Of a stretch of 64,000 bases of DNA, positions 13,443-25,558 are shown piece by piece. The DNA is taken from positions 186,001-250,000 of the forward strand of contig JAVXUO010001660.1 in the NCBI GenBank assembly GCA_033065855.1. Reading direction: 5' to 3'. Source of the stretch: Escallonia rubra (taxonomy: Eukaryota > Streptophyta > Magnoliopsida > Escalloniales > Escalloniaceae). Below the pieces are notes generated by a model that had not been told where the DNA came from, ran no database searches, and saw only the letters and a list, made by a program, of their open reading frames with translations. A program made the translations under genes and the position numbers. Numbering within the stretch: position 1 is the first letter of the stretch; each line of letters opens with the position of its first letter.

Positions 13443-14626
13443 AATCTCTTATGAGTTTGTTTTCTGCTCACCTTGAAAAGATTTGCTTGCTCACATGAGG
13501 TGCAAAGTATTATTTGAGGTGGGGTTTGTGTCTATTGTATAAAGGGAGTAAATCCATCGTACGGATGTGGGACTGTCGTCCTTATCTTTAACATTGTCTA
13601 GAAGTGTGGAATTTGAATTTATTGGACATTGAATGACAATTTTCAATAGAAATACTTATGCTCCACTAGACATCACATGTTTTTGGGGTACTAGCCCCGT
13701 GATTTAGTATCACTAAATTAAGAGGTTGATGTGATAAGAGAAAGGAGATAGATAGTTATTATATTATATAAAAGATCCTAAGTGAACGGAAACAAAAATC
13801 ATCACCAATATCTCATTTGCACAAACCCAACAAAAATGTTATCAAGAAGAGAAGGATATGATCAATAGAAACAATGCTTGATCTGAGAGAAAAAAGAGAC
13901 TAGGATTTGGGAGTGAGAGAAACTCATGTATCACGTGTGTTCCTCGTAATATCGACATTTTAGCTGCACATATATACTTATCTGCCAACGTGTCACCAAA
14001 GGAAAATGTTATATAATTCCTAATTATTTAAGATCGTCGAGATTGAAAGGTTTGATGTAACAAAAGTATGAGCAAAAGAAGTCAAGACTGAATATTGAAC
14101 GATAAGGCTATGATCCTGGTTACACGAGACTAATAGTTCTGAATCATCTAGTAATTTTTTGCTACAAGAGGCAAAAATAATAGTTATACGGCGTTAATGT
14201 AAACCTATCGAAACGTCAATAAAAAAAAAATGAAGCGCCCTCATCGAAACTAAAACATTAACTGTCACTCCGTCAACCTTGACAACAACTCAGTCTCTTG
14301 AAAAGTTTGAATGAACAAAATTAGGAGAAAACGTGTTTCAACAAAACCTATTTTATTCCATTGCACGTCTAGCTCTATGCTAAAAATCAAAAAAGAATTT
14401 CCAAAGAATAATCTCATAACATTTCAAGCCTTAATCCTGCTTCAGAAATGTTATATTTGATGTATCTACTCGTACTCTAGTAACAATCCGTATTTCAGCA
14501 GAAGACAAATAGCAGGGAAGGAGTCTTATAGTATTTGATGTATTTACTCCTTTGCTGATAGGCTGATTCCAAGCGTTTAAAAGTTTGAACATTTAAAACC
14601 ACAAAAGTACAAAAAGTGGTTTGGTG

Positions 14627-17600
14627 TAGAGTTGTCAAACGGGCCGGGCGGCCCGCGGGCTGGCCCGGCCCGATTCTGGCCCGGGCTGGCCCGGCCCCGT
14701 CCATGAACAGTAGCGGCCCAGCACAAGCGGGCTTGGGGCCTGGGCCTGGACCAGGCCTTCAGATTCTGCGAAAAAGCCCGGCCCGGAAACGGCCCGGGTT
14801 TGGCCCGGCCCGAAGCCGGCCCGGTTTGGCCCGGGCTTGGCCCGGTCTGCGGCCCGGGTCTGGCCCGGTTTTGGCCCCACCACTTGTTTGAATTTTTTGC
14901 TTTTCCCCCCTTTCTTCCACCCCTTTTCCAAAATTCCACTTTTACCCCCCCAACAGCAATATAACGGCTAGTTTGGGGGGTATTTTAGTCTAACCTATAT
15001 TTTTCAACTCCTTTACACTCTTACCCTCCCCAACAACTATAAACGGATAGTTTGTAGGGGTATTTTGGTCTTTTGTGAAGTTTCTAAAATCTATAAATTC
15101 ACACCATTTCTCTCTAATTTTTCACACCAATCTTTTTACTCTCTCTTACCTAAACATTCTATATTTCTACAAGCTTTGCTACTCTTGCTAATTACTACTC
15201 TTGCTAATTAGTACTAGTATTTACTAATTAGTACTCTTGTTTATTAATTACTAGTCTTACTAATTCTAATTACTAACTACTACTCTTCTTAATTTGTTAC
15301 TCTTTAATTCTTTTGTCTAGTAATTAGTAATTAGTGAATTTTTATTTATTAATTACTATTACTAAATGCTTTTTAATTACTAACTCTCTCCACATTGAAT
15401 CAGAATTACCCTCAGTGATTAATATTTGTTACTCGTTCATTCTTTTAATTGTTATTTCTTATTACTACTCTTATACTTGTGTATTTAGTTACTCTTACAA
15501 AGTTTAGCGTGAAATATGTCTGGATTATTGAAGAAAATTAGGCGTGCATCGTCATCACGAAAAACATCATCATCATCGCAAGCACCACCACCAGCACAAG
15601 CGCCAGCGCCACGGCCATCACAAACACCAATCGAAGCACCAACACAACCATTCGTTCGTGGACGAATGAGTACAGGCTCTATGATAGATACCCAAGCCAA
15701 TTGGGAGTTCAATCAAAACATTCCAGATTTTGAATACACGCCTGATGAAGACCCCCCGCATTATAGTCAAGGACGCAGCTCGGTTGGCGAAGCTACTACT
15801 CAGTGGCATAATCTCAACCCTATGCCTGGTCATGATGAAGAAGGGCCGAGCAATGCCTCCGATAACGTGCCAGAAGTCCAAAAGGGGAAAAAGAAGAAAG
15901 CCGATTGTTGGAATCATTTCGACGTAGTTACGGTGGACGGCATCCGAAAAGCTCGATGTAAGTACTGTCTTAAATTATTTTCGTCTGGTAGTGGTAATGG
16001 ACATCTTAACAGGCATTACCCTCAGTGTGCACCTCGACAAGGCCACGTCGAACCTACCCAAACGCAGTTATCTTTTGACGGTAAGTTATTTGTTTATAAT
16101 CATCGAGAGCAAAGGTACGGTCTCGCTGAATTTGTTATTCATGATGAACAAGCCTTTTCTTTTGCCGATAATCCTAAGCACTTTAGATATATGAACACAT
16201 ACGTTCAACCTTTGTACAAAAAGGTTCATAGAAACACAACTAGATCCGATGCACTCCGACAGTACAAGGCTGCTAAAGCACGCCTTATCGATTATTTCGA
16301 TAAATTTGACGGTAAAGTTAGTCTTACTTCTGATATTTGGCAATCTCCTTATACTTTTGTTAGTTATTCTTGTGTGACCGCTCATTGGATTGATGCAGAT
16401 TGGGTTATGCACAAGAGAATCATCGTTTTCGAGCACTTCCCTTATCCGCACGATGGAATGAACATTGTTATTCTTATATTAAAAGCATGCACCACATTTA
16501 AAATTAAGGATAAGATTATGAGTGTTAGTTTTGCGAATGTTTCTAATAATAAAGCTGTTGTTGCCCATTGAAAGGACACGCTTCAACCTGTACTTATTGG
16601 TGCATTATTTTATGTTCGCTGTGTTCAAGATGGTTTAGCTGCTGCAGGAGATATTCTGGTCAAAATGAGGGGTATGACAGCGTATGTTAATGGCTCGAGT
16701 TTGAGAACACAACAATTTAAAACGTTGTGTGTTCAATATAATATGCCTCGCAGGAGAGCAGTTACAGATGTGGTCCACATGTGGAACTCTACATACCACA
16801 TGCTTTTACACATTCTGGCATACCGAGAAGTCTATACGCATTTTCTACTAACCCAGTTTCCAGCCGGGTTGCCAACTCAAGAGGAATGGCAGATGGCCAC
16901 ATACCTAGCTGAATTTTTGGAGGTATTCTACACGTCTACCAATTTATTGTCTGGTACGTATTATCCTACCTCTCCTCTCGCTGTAATAGAAATTCTGAAG
17001 ATGGCTACAATGTTAACAAAATTGAGATATATAGGACCCTTTAGGGAAATAGTAAAAGTGATGGATCAAAAATTCAATAAATATTGGAGTAAACTGCCTG
17101 CTATTTTTACTGTGGCTACTTGTTTAGATCCTAGGTTAAAGTTGCATGGCGTGAACGCCTCGATACAAGAGATATCGAAATTAATGTGCTACACAGCAGA
17201 GGACACAACCTTGCTCACAGCAAAAGTGAGCAAGAGGTTTGAGGACTTGTTCAACCTCTATCGTAATTCTGCTGACGTGCGCGGGCGAACTACATCATCA
17301 TCCACTGCTGAGAGGTATTATGCGCCATACCTTCAAGGCTTTGAACATCTAGTAGCAAGACAACTACCAGGTGAGGGTACGCCTGATTCGGGAGGTTCGT
17401 ATACTTTTTCCTCTTTTAATGAGATTGGTGTATATGCAAATACTGATCATTATTCTGATTTATCAAGGCAAGAACAGGTTAATTTTAATTTGTTAAATTT
17501 TTGGAAACAAAATCAAAACATGTATAAAACTTTATCCCAAATTGCACGGGATGTACTGCCAGTGCAAGCCTCCACGGTTGCTTCAGAGTCGGCATTTTCA

Positions 17601-18467
17601 GCAAGCGGGAGGGTTTTGGATGACAGGAGGAGTCGTCTTAACCCCGAGTCGCTCGAGCTATGTGTATGTTGGAAGGATTATCTTGATGCGAAATACCGCG
17701 AGCAAGATAAACCGATTGATGATAGGAAGAGCAGTGACTCGGATATTGAAGTACTTCCGGATGATTAGGTAATTTGTTTTTATTTTCCTCTTTTGATCAT
17801 TTTGGTTGACGTGCCAGATTTCTTGATCTTTGATTGCTGATATTTTGGATAGACATGCATTATTATTTTGATTGTTAGAGTTTTAAGAATAATTTTTTTC
17901 ACAAAATATACTTTTTTTTCATATATATAAAATAAATTTTTACAAGCAAGATATATATTTTTTCGTATATATAAAAAAATAGGTAACTTCGTCTGTTTGT
18001 TTACAAGCAGCCGGTCCCAAGCCCGGATAAAAGGAGGAGGGCCTATGAACACATTTATTATTTTTCTATATAAATTGTTATGTGTTAAGATTTTATTAAT
18101 AAAGCTCACCAAGAAGAGTATGAAAATGTTTAACATATAATAAAAAATATAATGGCTAACAAATAAATATGTATATACATACATACATATATATATGTAT
18201 ATTACTTATAATGAAATAAAAGGATAAAGATTAGGTTCGTTAAATTGTGAATATTACCTAGAGATGAAATTTAAAATTGAATAACAAGAAGAAAAAAAAA
18301 GGGGCCCGACCCTAGATATTGGGCCTAGGGCCAGGGCCTGGACTGGGCCTAGGTTTGCCTTCGGCAGGCCCGACCCGGCCCGGTTGGCAGCCCCACTGGC
18401 CCGGCCCCACAGCAGGCCCGATGGGCTTGGGCTGGGCCGGCCCAAGCCCGGCCCTTTGACAACTCTA
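14627..18467 (+). mobile_element. hAT transposon, full length, defective
   Basis: 3841-bp element flanked by a perfect 8-bp target duplication GTTTGGTG (14619-14626 and 18468-18475). Termini are TAGAGTTGTCAAACGGGCC on the left and, as reverse complement, TAGAGTTGTCAAAGGGCC on the right. About 250 bp inside the left end and 160 bp inside the right end are packed with GGCCCG/CGGGCC motifs, the clustered subterminal sites typical of hAT elements. It inserted into repeat copy d. Its transposase gene occupies 15516-17768. Intact ends and duplication suggest fairly recent movement, possibly driven from elsewhere, since its own transposase looks inactive. Confidence 0.95.
15516..17768 (+). pseudogene. 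hAT transposase, disrupted
   Basis: One frame runs from ATG 15516 (start MSGLLKKIRR) through 17768, interrupted by a TGA at 16569-16571, so it reads as a 351-aa front part and a 367-aa back part (back part from ATG 16665). The front has a low-complexity Ser/Pro/Gln head, a BED-type zinc finger near residues 130-172 (CKYC followed by HLNRHYPQC) and the first catalytic region SLTSDIWQSP. The second catalytic Asp, normally in a LDNASNN-like motif, is replaced (FANVSNN). Just after the stop, the usual CHILNL-like segment is missing (LFYVRCVQDGL). The back part carries the C-terminal dimerisation domain (QASTVASESAFSASGRVLDD, residues about 304-323). A single-exon gene of the Ac/Tam3 superfamily; catalytically dead as read. 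Confidence 0.92.
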
Positions 18468-19027
18468 GTTTGGTGCAAACATTTAGGGAGGGACCCACCT
18501 TTGCGGTAGAGTGGCAAAATGCTATTGGTTTTCAATCGTTGGATGTAAGCGACGTGATGGGCCAACACCTTAGACTTGTAAGGCCTCATATTAGACCTAT
18601 GATCATAGAGTCCATGTCCAGCAAACATTAATTCTCAGACTTGGAGAGTGGTGATTAGTTCTAGTCGTAATTTTTTTTTATTTAGTATATAATTTCACAG
18701 TTTATAATGATTTATTTTATATAATAAAATTAGCCAACCACAAATTATTAATTTTACATGAAAAAAACTTATCTCTTACTGTGATAGTCGGTGGCACAAA
18801 GACTCAAAGAAACAATAAAATGAAATGTTAATACATTAACTTTACAATATTGTAGTATTTTCATATTTATTTTTAATATAATTACTCAATGATCGAAATT
18901 AGAAATAAAAATTCTCAAACTTCAGGTTTTGGGGGGAGAGAAGGGGATGGGGTGGGGGGCAAGGTCGTGGGGGTGGTCGCTCCTGATGAGACCCATCATT
19001 TAGTTATACAACAATTATCCCTCATGC

Positions 19028-19413
19028 CGACAAATTCTGAAGATGTTCCGAATACAGTGGCCCCTATAATGTATGACTTCTGCCAGTTAATAGCCAATAT
19101 GCATCAGTTCAGTGTGGGACAGGCTAGACGTTTGCAGCTCAAGGAAGCGAGATCACTAGCAGCTTTTGCTTGTCAGGCCCGCATAGCCGTTCATCAGGAT
19201 TGGGTTTCTGAATTTTGCTATATTTGATCTCCTTTTCCTTACTTTTGTTTTTGTATTGCTGTTTGCCGTTACGCCTTCTAGACCAGCTTTATCTCTTATT
19301 TAGTTTTTAGCATGACAGTTTTAGTCATGACTTATTATGTATAGCATGGGGGCTAGACTGTAAATCTTTATTTATCTTTAAATGCAATTCTCTTTTCTAC
19401 AAAAAAAAAAAAA
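19028..19413 (+). mobile_element. 5'-truncated LINE 3' end
   Basis: 386-bp insertion ending in a 14-base A run, flanked by a 20-bp target duplication ACAACAATTATCCCTCATGC (19008-19027 and 19414-19433). An open frame crosses the left junction and ends at 19227; its tail (QARRLQLKEARSLAAFACQA, then W) resembles the last part of a LINE RNase-H-like domain, only weakly. Poly(A) plus a long duplication show target-primed retroposition; a processed-transcript fragment is the alternative. Confidence 0.78.
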
Positions 19414-20610
19414 ACAACAATTATCCCTCATGCAACTTTGAACAAATTTGACCCACCGTCGCTAAGTCCTTCCTGCAATTTCACCAAACCAGTTAACACT
19501 TTTATTACCAAAATCATGCATTCAAATGGGTAATAATCGTATGATGTTGGACCATAAGTTTCGATCTACAGGTATTTTCGATAATGAAAAATTGTAGGAT
19601 ATAAAATTAGTGGTTTCGACCATTTAGGATCGTTGTATATGTTGTCTCCCTTAGTTCTTTGTTCTATGACATTAATTCAATGAGAATTTTAACTCAAGTG
19701 TGCTCCATACATGACTACAGTGCAATATTTTATCCATGCCAAAATTTGAGAACGCCTTATATTTTTAGTTGTTTAATATAAATCTAAGCCATCGAATTAA
19801 AAATCATAGAAATTCACTACAAATATTAGCATACTCGTGCAGGCCACTCGAAACATTCCCACGTTGTTAAAATCCTTCTTTCACAAGCATTTCTATGTTA
19901 AATAAATATCGCTTGACGAGTAAGACGGGATATAAATGATAAATAATGTCAATACTAACGTGTACAGATTTATCTATTATTAGAATGAGTGGTAGCATGT
20001 GTACCCACGGATTCCGATAATAGAATTGTTTGAGTTAGATTCAAATACTACTTAAGGTTAAGCAAGTATTATTTTTTGCGGAAGTTTGTAAGTGTCAGTG
20101 GGAACGTCATACCCGCTCGTACCAACATAGGTCCATGCCTTCTTATAGACGTAATTATGAAATTTCCATCCAAATGTGCTCTAATTTTTTTGATGATGTT
20201 ATACATTGTTAAAACATGATATACATTATTGGACTCATTTTTTAAAGATTCAATTTTTTTGAGCAATTGATAACATAACACGGTATTAGAGCTTTGTTTA
20301 ACAGAGCTTGGAGCTCGATTATCTCCCCTTGCATTTGGCCCACTTTTTTATAGTATAACTTGACCACGAACTCTGTCCAAACACAGGAAATTCATCCACT
20401 TAAGAGGTTTAAACGGAAAAATAAAAACATATTGCACAATCAATATGTTCATTGTTATTTTATCAAAGATAGTCAACGTTTATTTTTAAAATGGTTGAAC
20501 TAACTTCACTCTTGTTATAACGCTTCGAATTTTTGGAGCGTTACTTTCAATTAAATAAAGTAAAAAAACCTCATATTTTTAAAAAGTCTCTCGAACTGGT
20601 TAAAGTCAGA

Positions 20611-20772
20611 GCATCCAGATAATAAGTCTCCAAGTTCATAATTAAATGCCAAATAGGTTTAAAACAGTAATTTAGTCCACAATTTACTCCTGCATCCAGA
20701 TAATAAGTCTCCAAGTTCATAATTAAATGCCAAATAGGTTTAAAACAGTAATTTAGTCCACAATTTACTCCT
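20611..20772 (+). repeat. 81-bp perfect tandem duplication
   Basis: 20611-20691 is repeated at 20692-20772 with no difference that I can see, starting GCATCCAGATAATAAG. It produces a duplicated short open frame on the minus strand that is not a gene. Confidence 0.93.
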
Positions 20773-21501
20773 AAACAAAGTTTCAAATTAAACATCTAAA
20801 TCCAACTAAGTTTTCATACTATAATTTCTAAAAAAATACAAACTAACTCTGAAATTATAACTGCTAGTTCTCAGTCACTAGCCCCGTTATTCAGTCCCCT
20901 TTAATTGATCACCTGAAAGGATAAACAATAAGGGAGTTAGCCGAATGTCCAGTAAGGTCGCTCAACTGACTAGCCAAAAGGAATAAAAAAATATCTGAGA
21001 AAACCGAAATTACGGATATACAGAACTTTAGCGAAACAGATACGAGACAAAATTCAAATGCTTTATACAGAGACAGACACTAGAGAGTCATTCAAAATAA
21101 GGTCACACATGCCATCACTGACACACGAGACAGGGTTCAGAAAATAAGATTCCGATATATAGCTCATCTCACTAAGGTAGTCCATGTTCCAATTCACGTA
21201 TGTAAGTCAGAAACTGAAAAGTCGCACATACTATAAAATTACATAACGTTAGTCTACTAATAAAAAGAAAAAGGCCACACGCCAACAAGATTATACAAAG
21301 TCACGTGATGGAATAATTGTGTTTAGTAACGTGGTACAATCAATTTTTAGTGAGATTTTGATTAGTTTAAAGAGACATGAAACACATGAAAAAGGACATA
21401 CAACAAAATTACGGAATAATTTTTAGTAAAAGAAACGGATACATACAGTATATCACTGAATTTAAAAGGGTAAAACTTATGCAAACACAAGTCAGAATGT
21501 C

Positions 21502-21669
21502 ATCACCAAGCGCGTAGGTCAGCTGGTAAAGCTTAACCAGAGGTCTCGTGCAGCTGCGTTAAAACTTGGTAGGGAGAGCTTTGTCGCCCATGTAATCCTG
21601 TCCGGCTCGAACCCGGATTAGTCGGCTCCCAATGTGGTGTCCGAAAATCGGGTGGTCTAACCAAAAAAA
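21502..21669 (+). mobile_element. SINE, family S, copy 2
   Basis: 168-bp element with a 13-bp target duplication AAGTCAGAATGTC (21489-21501 and 21670-21682; the last As overlap the tail). The head carries an A-box-like GTAGGTCAGCTGGTAAAGC; the body shares GAGGTCTC, GCAGCTGCGTT and GAGAGCTTTGTCGCCCAT-type blocks with the copy at 13277-13442. It lacks about 19 bp containing the B-box-like motif but keeps a longer 3' half ending in an A run. Confidence 0.87.
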
Positions 21670-22547
21670 AAGTCAGAATGTCTGATATAATAATAATATA
21701 ATAATAATAATACCAATAATAATCAGTTGGCGGCCCCCCAAGGGTGTGCCACGCATGTTCTTGGCACTAGAATGGCTGAGAGAGTCTAAAAGTCAATGAA
21801 CAACTGTATGATGATGTCAAAGACATGACGTCATAGTTTTTGAAGAAGGACAACGAAATAAATTCGAGATAATGGGACATGACTGCATTCATCGAACCAA
21901 TTAACAGGACAAAGAATGCCAGTGCAGTCAAACAAAGGCGACAATTCAAGGTAGAAACCGCGGAACACTTATCAAAATAAAAATAATGACAACAAATTCA
22001 ACCAAAAAAAATTCCTGCTTCAACGATCCGGAATTGAAAACATAGGGTGAGATGAGTCACTGCCGCTCGGTGTTAACAACAAAAATGAATCTATTAAGAA
22101 TTTATCAAAAGGGCATAACTATAATTGTCGGTCAACGCTGATTCAGATTTCAAAACAGCAAATTCTTACGTTTGATTTCGCTATGAATCCAAAGTCTTGA
22201 TCGTATGCTCTCAAATCCAATTACACCAAAAGCCTTTAGTATCAAAATATCCAAAATTTCAATTGGATTCTATCGATGGCAATAATTTATGTGGGTCTCA
22301 CAATGAACTTAAATCCCAAAATAAAAAATATGCTCTTACCTTAAAGTAACTATCAAAATCTCAAAAGGTCTCTTCTTATATATGCTTTAGAGGCTCTTCT
22401 AAATTTCTTGTCTTTTTAAGAATATACCTAAAAATATATTATATTCCTAAAAGAATCAGAATTTTAAAATATCCATTACGTCCTCAAAACTCTCTATTTT
22501 TAAAAAAAAAAAAATTATGTAGGCATTTAAATATGCAGGGTCTAACA

Positions 22548-23575
22548 CTTGTGGTGAAATATCGCTGTGCATTTAGCTAATCTTGATTTGGTAACCATAT
22601 ACACGAACAAATATCATAGATATATTTAGTACATTACAGAGACAATATTGAGAACAATTTAATTATCATTGCACGAGATTTTTTTTATTGTGCTTGTGTA
22701 AGGATCTCTTAAAAAATGTTCGTACATTTTAATGGCATGCCCATAACGTTAATTACATGCTAGTTTAATTTTGATAGAGAACATTTTGGTCAACATTTTT
22801 CTTTAGATCATGTGGTTTAGAAAAATTAATCAGCAGAATTAATTAAACAATGATGCGTAACGGTTTTAGAAGTATATTAAATCCACCAATAAAAAAATAC
22901 AGAGAAAATAGTAAGATCAATATGTTATTGCGATAGACAGTTTTATAACCTTTAAAAAGTTTAACCAACATGACTATATATGATATCTCTAAGCCTCGTA
23001 GTAAGCAAATTGTAGAACAATGTTGAACAAATCTTTTGTTGCCGATAAAAATGCTTATTAAATTAGATTTATCTTCAATATGGTACAATCTTCGATCTAA
23101 TTAAGTTGAATACTAACTTAATCATAATATACCTAATATATTCCTAGATTTTATATGTAATTATGTTTTGAAGATTTGCTTTTCATATAAATAAACAGAG
23201 AGTGACTTTAGCTAACTTTGCTAACTAAGAGAGTGACTTTAGGAGCATAAAAGTTAGAATAAAACCTAATATTTGGTAATTATTAGGGGTAGAATTTAGA
23301 CTGCTTAGTGTTTAAATACTCACAACAGAAGAACATTGTGAAAAAAGATTTGTTTAAAAATTTTCAACACAAAGTTAGTTGAACTTGACACCGGTTTTAT
23401 TCACCATATCATAGATGAAGTAAATAAATTTACTTATATTAGATCTACCTGAGTGCCTATTTTTGCACTTCATATGCTCGTCGACAGTTGTATATAGAGT
23501 TATTGTACAAAAGATGCAACAATTTTGAGTGGTCAATTGCATTAATCACGGACAACCCATTATTTTATACTTAAT
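22548..23575. other. Noncoding AT-rich spacer
   Basis: The first 90 bases are the tail of repeat copy d. The rest is AT-rich with no gene recognised. Confidence 0.5.
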
Positions 23576-25150
23576 TAAGATCATCTTCATCCATTTTTTT
23601 GTTTGTTATCCTGTCTCTCGAGAATTCTAGAGATGAACTGCCGGTCTATGATTTCTTAACAAATAAAAATAAGGAAGAGAGAAATATAAGAAGAAAGATT
23701 TTAACATTGTCTATATCCCCTAAATATTAGAAATGTGTATTAGGCTCGGTAAAAAATCCTACTGACCTTGTATTTTTTTCTTTTTTAATGCAGGCCAACG
23801 GCCAAGGTGGGTGATCAAGTCATCATCAAACTGATGTATCACGTGTTCCTCAATAATACCGTTATTTTAGCCAAACCTAAATAGCCAATCTACCAACGTG
23901 TCACCAAAGAAGAAATAGTTTATCATTTGAAATTGTTAGTCCCAATTATTTAGGATTGTCGGTTTAGAAGAGGTTAATGTGACAGTAGCATGGGCAAAAG
24001 AAGTCAGCTGAATACTGAACGATATGACCAATGATTCTAGATGCTTGAAACTAATAGTGCCGGGCCACTCAATCTTTTTTTGCTACATGAGAGGAAAAAA
24101 TAACAGAATAAAAGACATTAACTGTAATTATGTGAATCTTGACAACAATTTTTTTTTTTTTAAATTTTTGAATGAGCTAAATTAGCACAAAAAGTGTTTC
24201 TGCAAAACCTATTTCTTTCCATGGTCACGTCTATTGTAAGCAGAAAAACATTTTCCAAAAATAATTACATAAAATTTCAAGCCTTAATCAAACTAAATAA
24301 TGAAATAAGACTAGCATTATTGTCATGTAGGAATGACCTTTACCAAACAGTTCCAAATTGGAACTCTTGTATTGCTGTATTTTATCGTACTTTAGTAGCA
24401 ATAAATTTGTTGGTAGAAATTAAATGTGCTTTGGCCTTGGTTCGGACGTGGTGGGTATTGATCACCTTCGAGTGGCAAAGATTTTTTTATATGCGTCAAG
24501 GGATATGAAATTGACTTGGAGCAACGTGTCAACATCAGATATTGGAATTTAAAACATCTTAGCTTTTAGCCGTTCTTATGCTACAAATTTAAGCCCACTC
24601 AATACAAAATCGTAGAAGTTAGATACAAAGATAAACATGCTAGTGTAAGCCAACCTAAATGTTCTCACATTGTTAAAATCTTTCTTTCATAACAACTATT
24701 TCTACGTTAAACAATTATTATGTGACGTGTAAGACGGAGTATAAATGATAAATAAAGTCAACACTAATTAATGTGTACAACTCTGTATATTACTATTAGA
24801 ATGAGTGGCAGCATGTGTACCTACCGATTCCTCTGATAATAGAATTCTTTGAGTTAGATACAAATACTAAGTTAAGCAAGTACGGAGTTTTATTATTTGA
24901 AGAAGTTCACAAATGTTCAGCGGAAACGTGAACCCACCGATACCAGCGTAGGTCCATCCTTTCTTATTAACGTAATCATGAAATTTCCACCCACCTTTGA
25001 AATTATTGAACCGCTTTAAAACTTTATCATATTATACATTGGACCCATTTTTAACGGTTTTGATTTTAGAGTAATTGGTAACTTTGGAGTTCTGATTTAA
25101 TAAGGTTTTGGAGCTCGATTATTCCTCATTGCATATTTGGTCTCCATTTA
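23575..25150 (+). repeat. Repeat family R, copy e
   Basis: Last copy in the window, from the CTCGAGAATTCTA landmark to GCTCGATTATTCCTC. It retains the empty sites for element 3 (TAA at 24421-24423) and MITE 2 (near 24800). 25151-25558 has no recognised feature and leads into the DUF247 gene. Confidence 0.75.
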
Positions 25151-25558
25151 TTATCGTATAATTTATACTCTATTTATTTGTGTGCTTAGTGATGATGTAA
25201 CTTAATTTAATTTGTCTCTCCACTTGTAACAAAAGCTTACAAGTGATTAGTTCAATTTGTCTTACCAAGAACAACAGGGTACTTATTGGTGAGGAGTTTA
25301 AAGAAGGAATAGCTAGTAAACCATGATATACGTCGTCCAATGCATTCAGAAACTACAGTGACAACAGAAATTACTTTTGGTGGATGGAAACAATGGATTA
25401 AACGTGCTTCATTTCCATGAACAATTTAAACAAAAAAAAAAGTTTTATATATTAGGAGTGAGCACATGCTTAGAATCACACTTTGAAATACTAAAGCTCC
25501 GAGAATCTCTCTCTCACTCTCCGTTCTCCACACTTCTGGGAGTACTTCATACTCGGCA

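Larger units (their letters stand above)
13443..20510 (+). repeat. Repeat family R, copy d (split by hAT and LINE insertions)
   Basis: Parts are 13443-14626, 18468-19027 and 19434-20510. The left part is rearranged: a block matching 4020-4510 is joined directly to one matching the middle of copy a (near 2885). The interruptions are precise insertions with target duplications. Confidence 0.75.
20515..22547. mobile_element. LTR-like insertion, possibly a solo LTR or small nonautonomous element (fossil)
   Basis: About 2.03 kb present here and absent from the paralogous site near 8080-8095. The left end reads TGTTATAACGC (from 20513) and the right end GGGTCTAACA, compatible with the TG...CA ends of LTR sequences in plants. 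A flanking duplication longer than CTTG is not convincing. No coding parts are visible; it contains an 81-bp tandem duplication and a SINE. Family unassigned; probably old. Confidence 0.45.

Noticed and set aside
14577-14939. Gly/Pro/Arg-rich open frames on both strands
   Set aside because: They come from the GGCCCG subterminal repeats of the hAT element.
20571-20795. Minus-strand frame with an internal peptide duplication
   Set aside because: The duplication is the 81-bp DNA tandem repeat inside a noncoding insertion.
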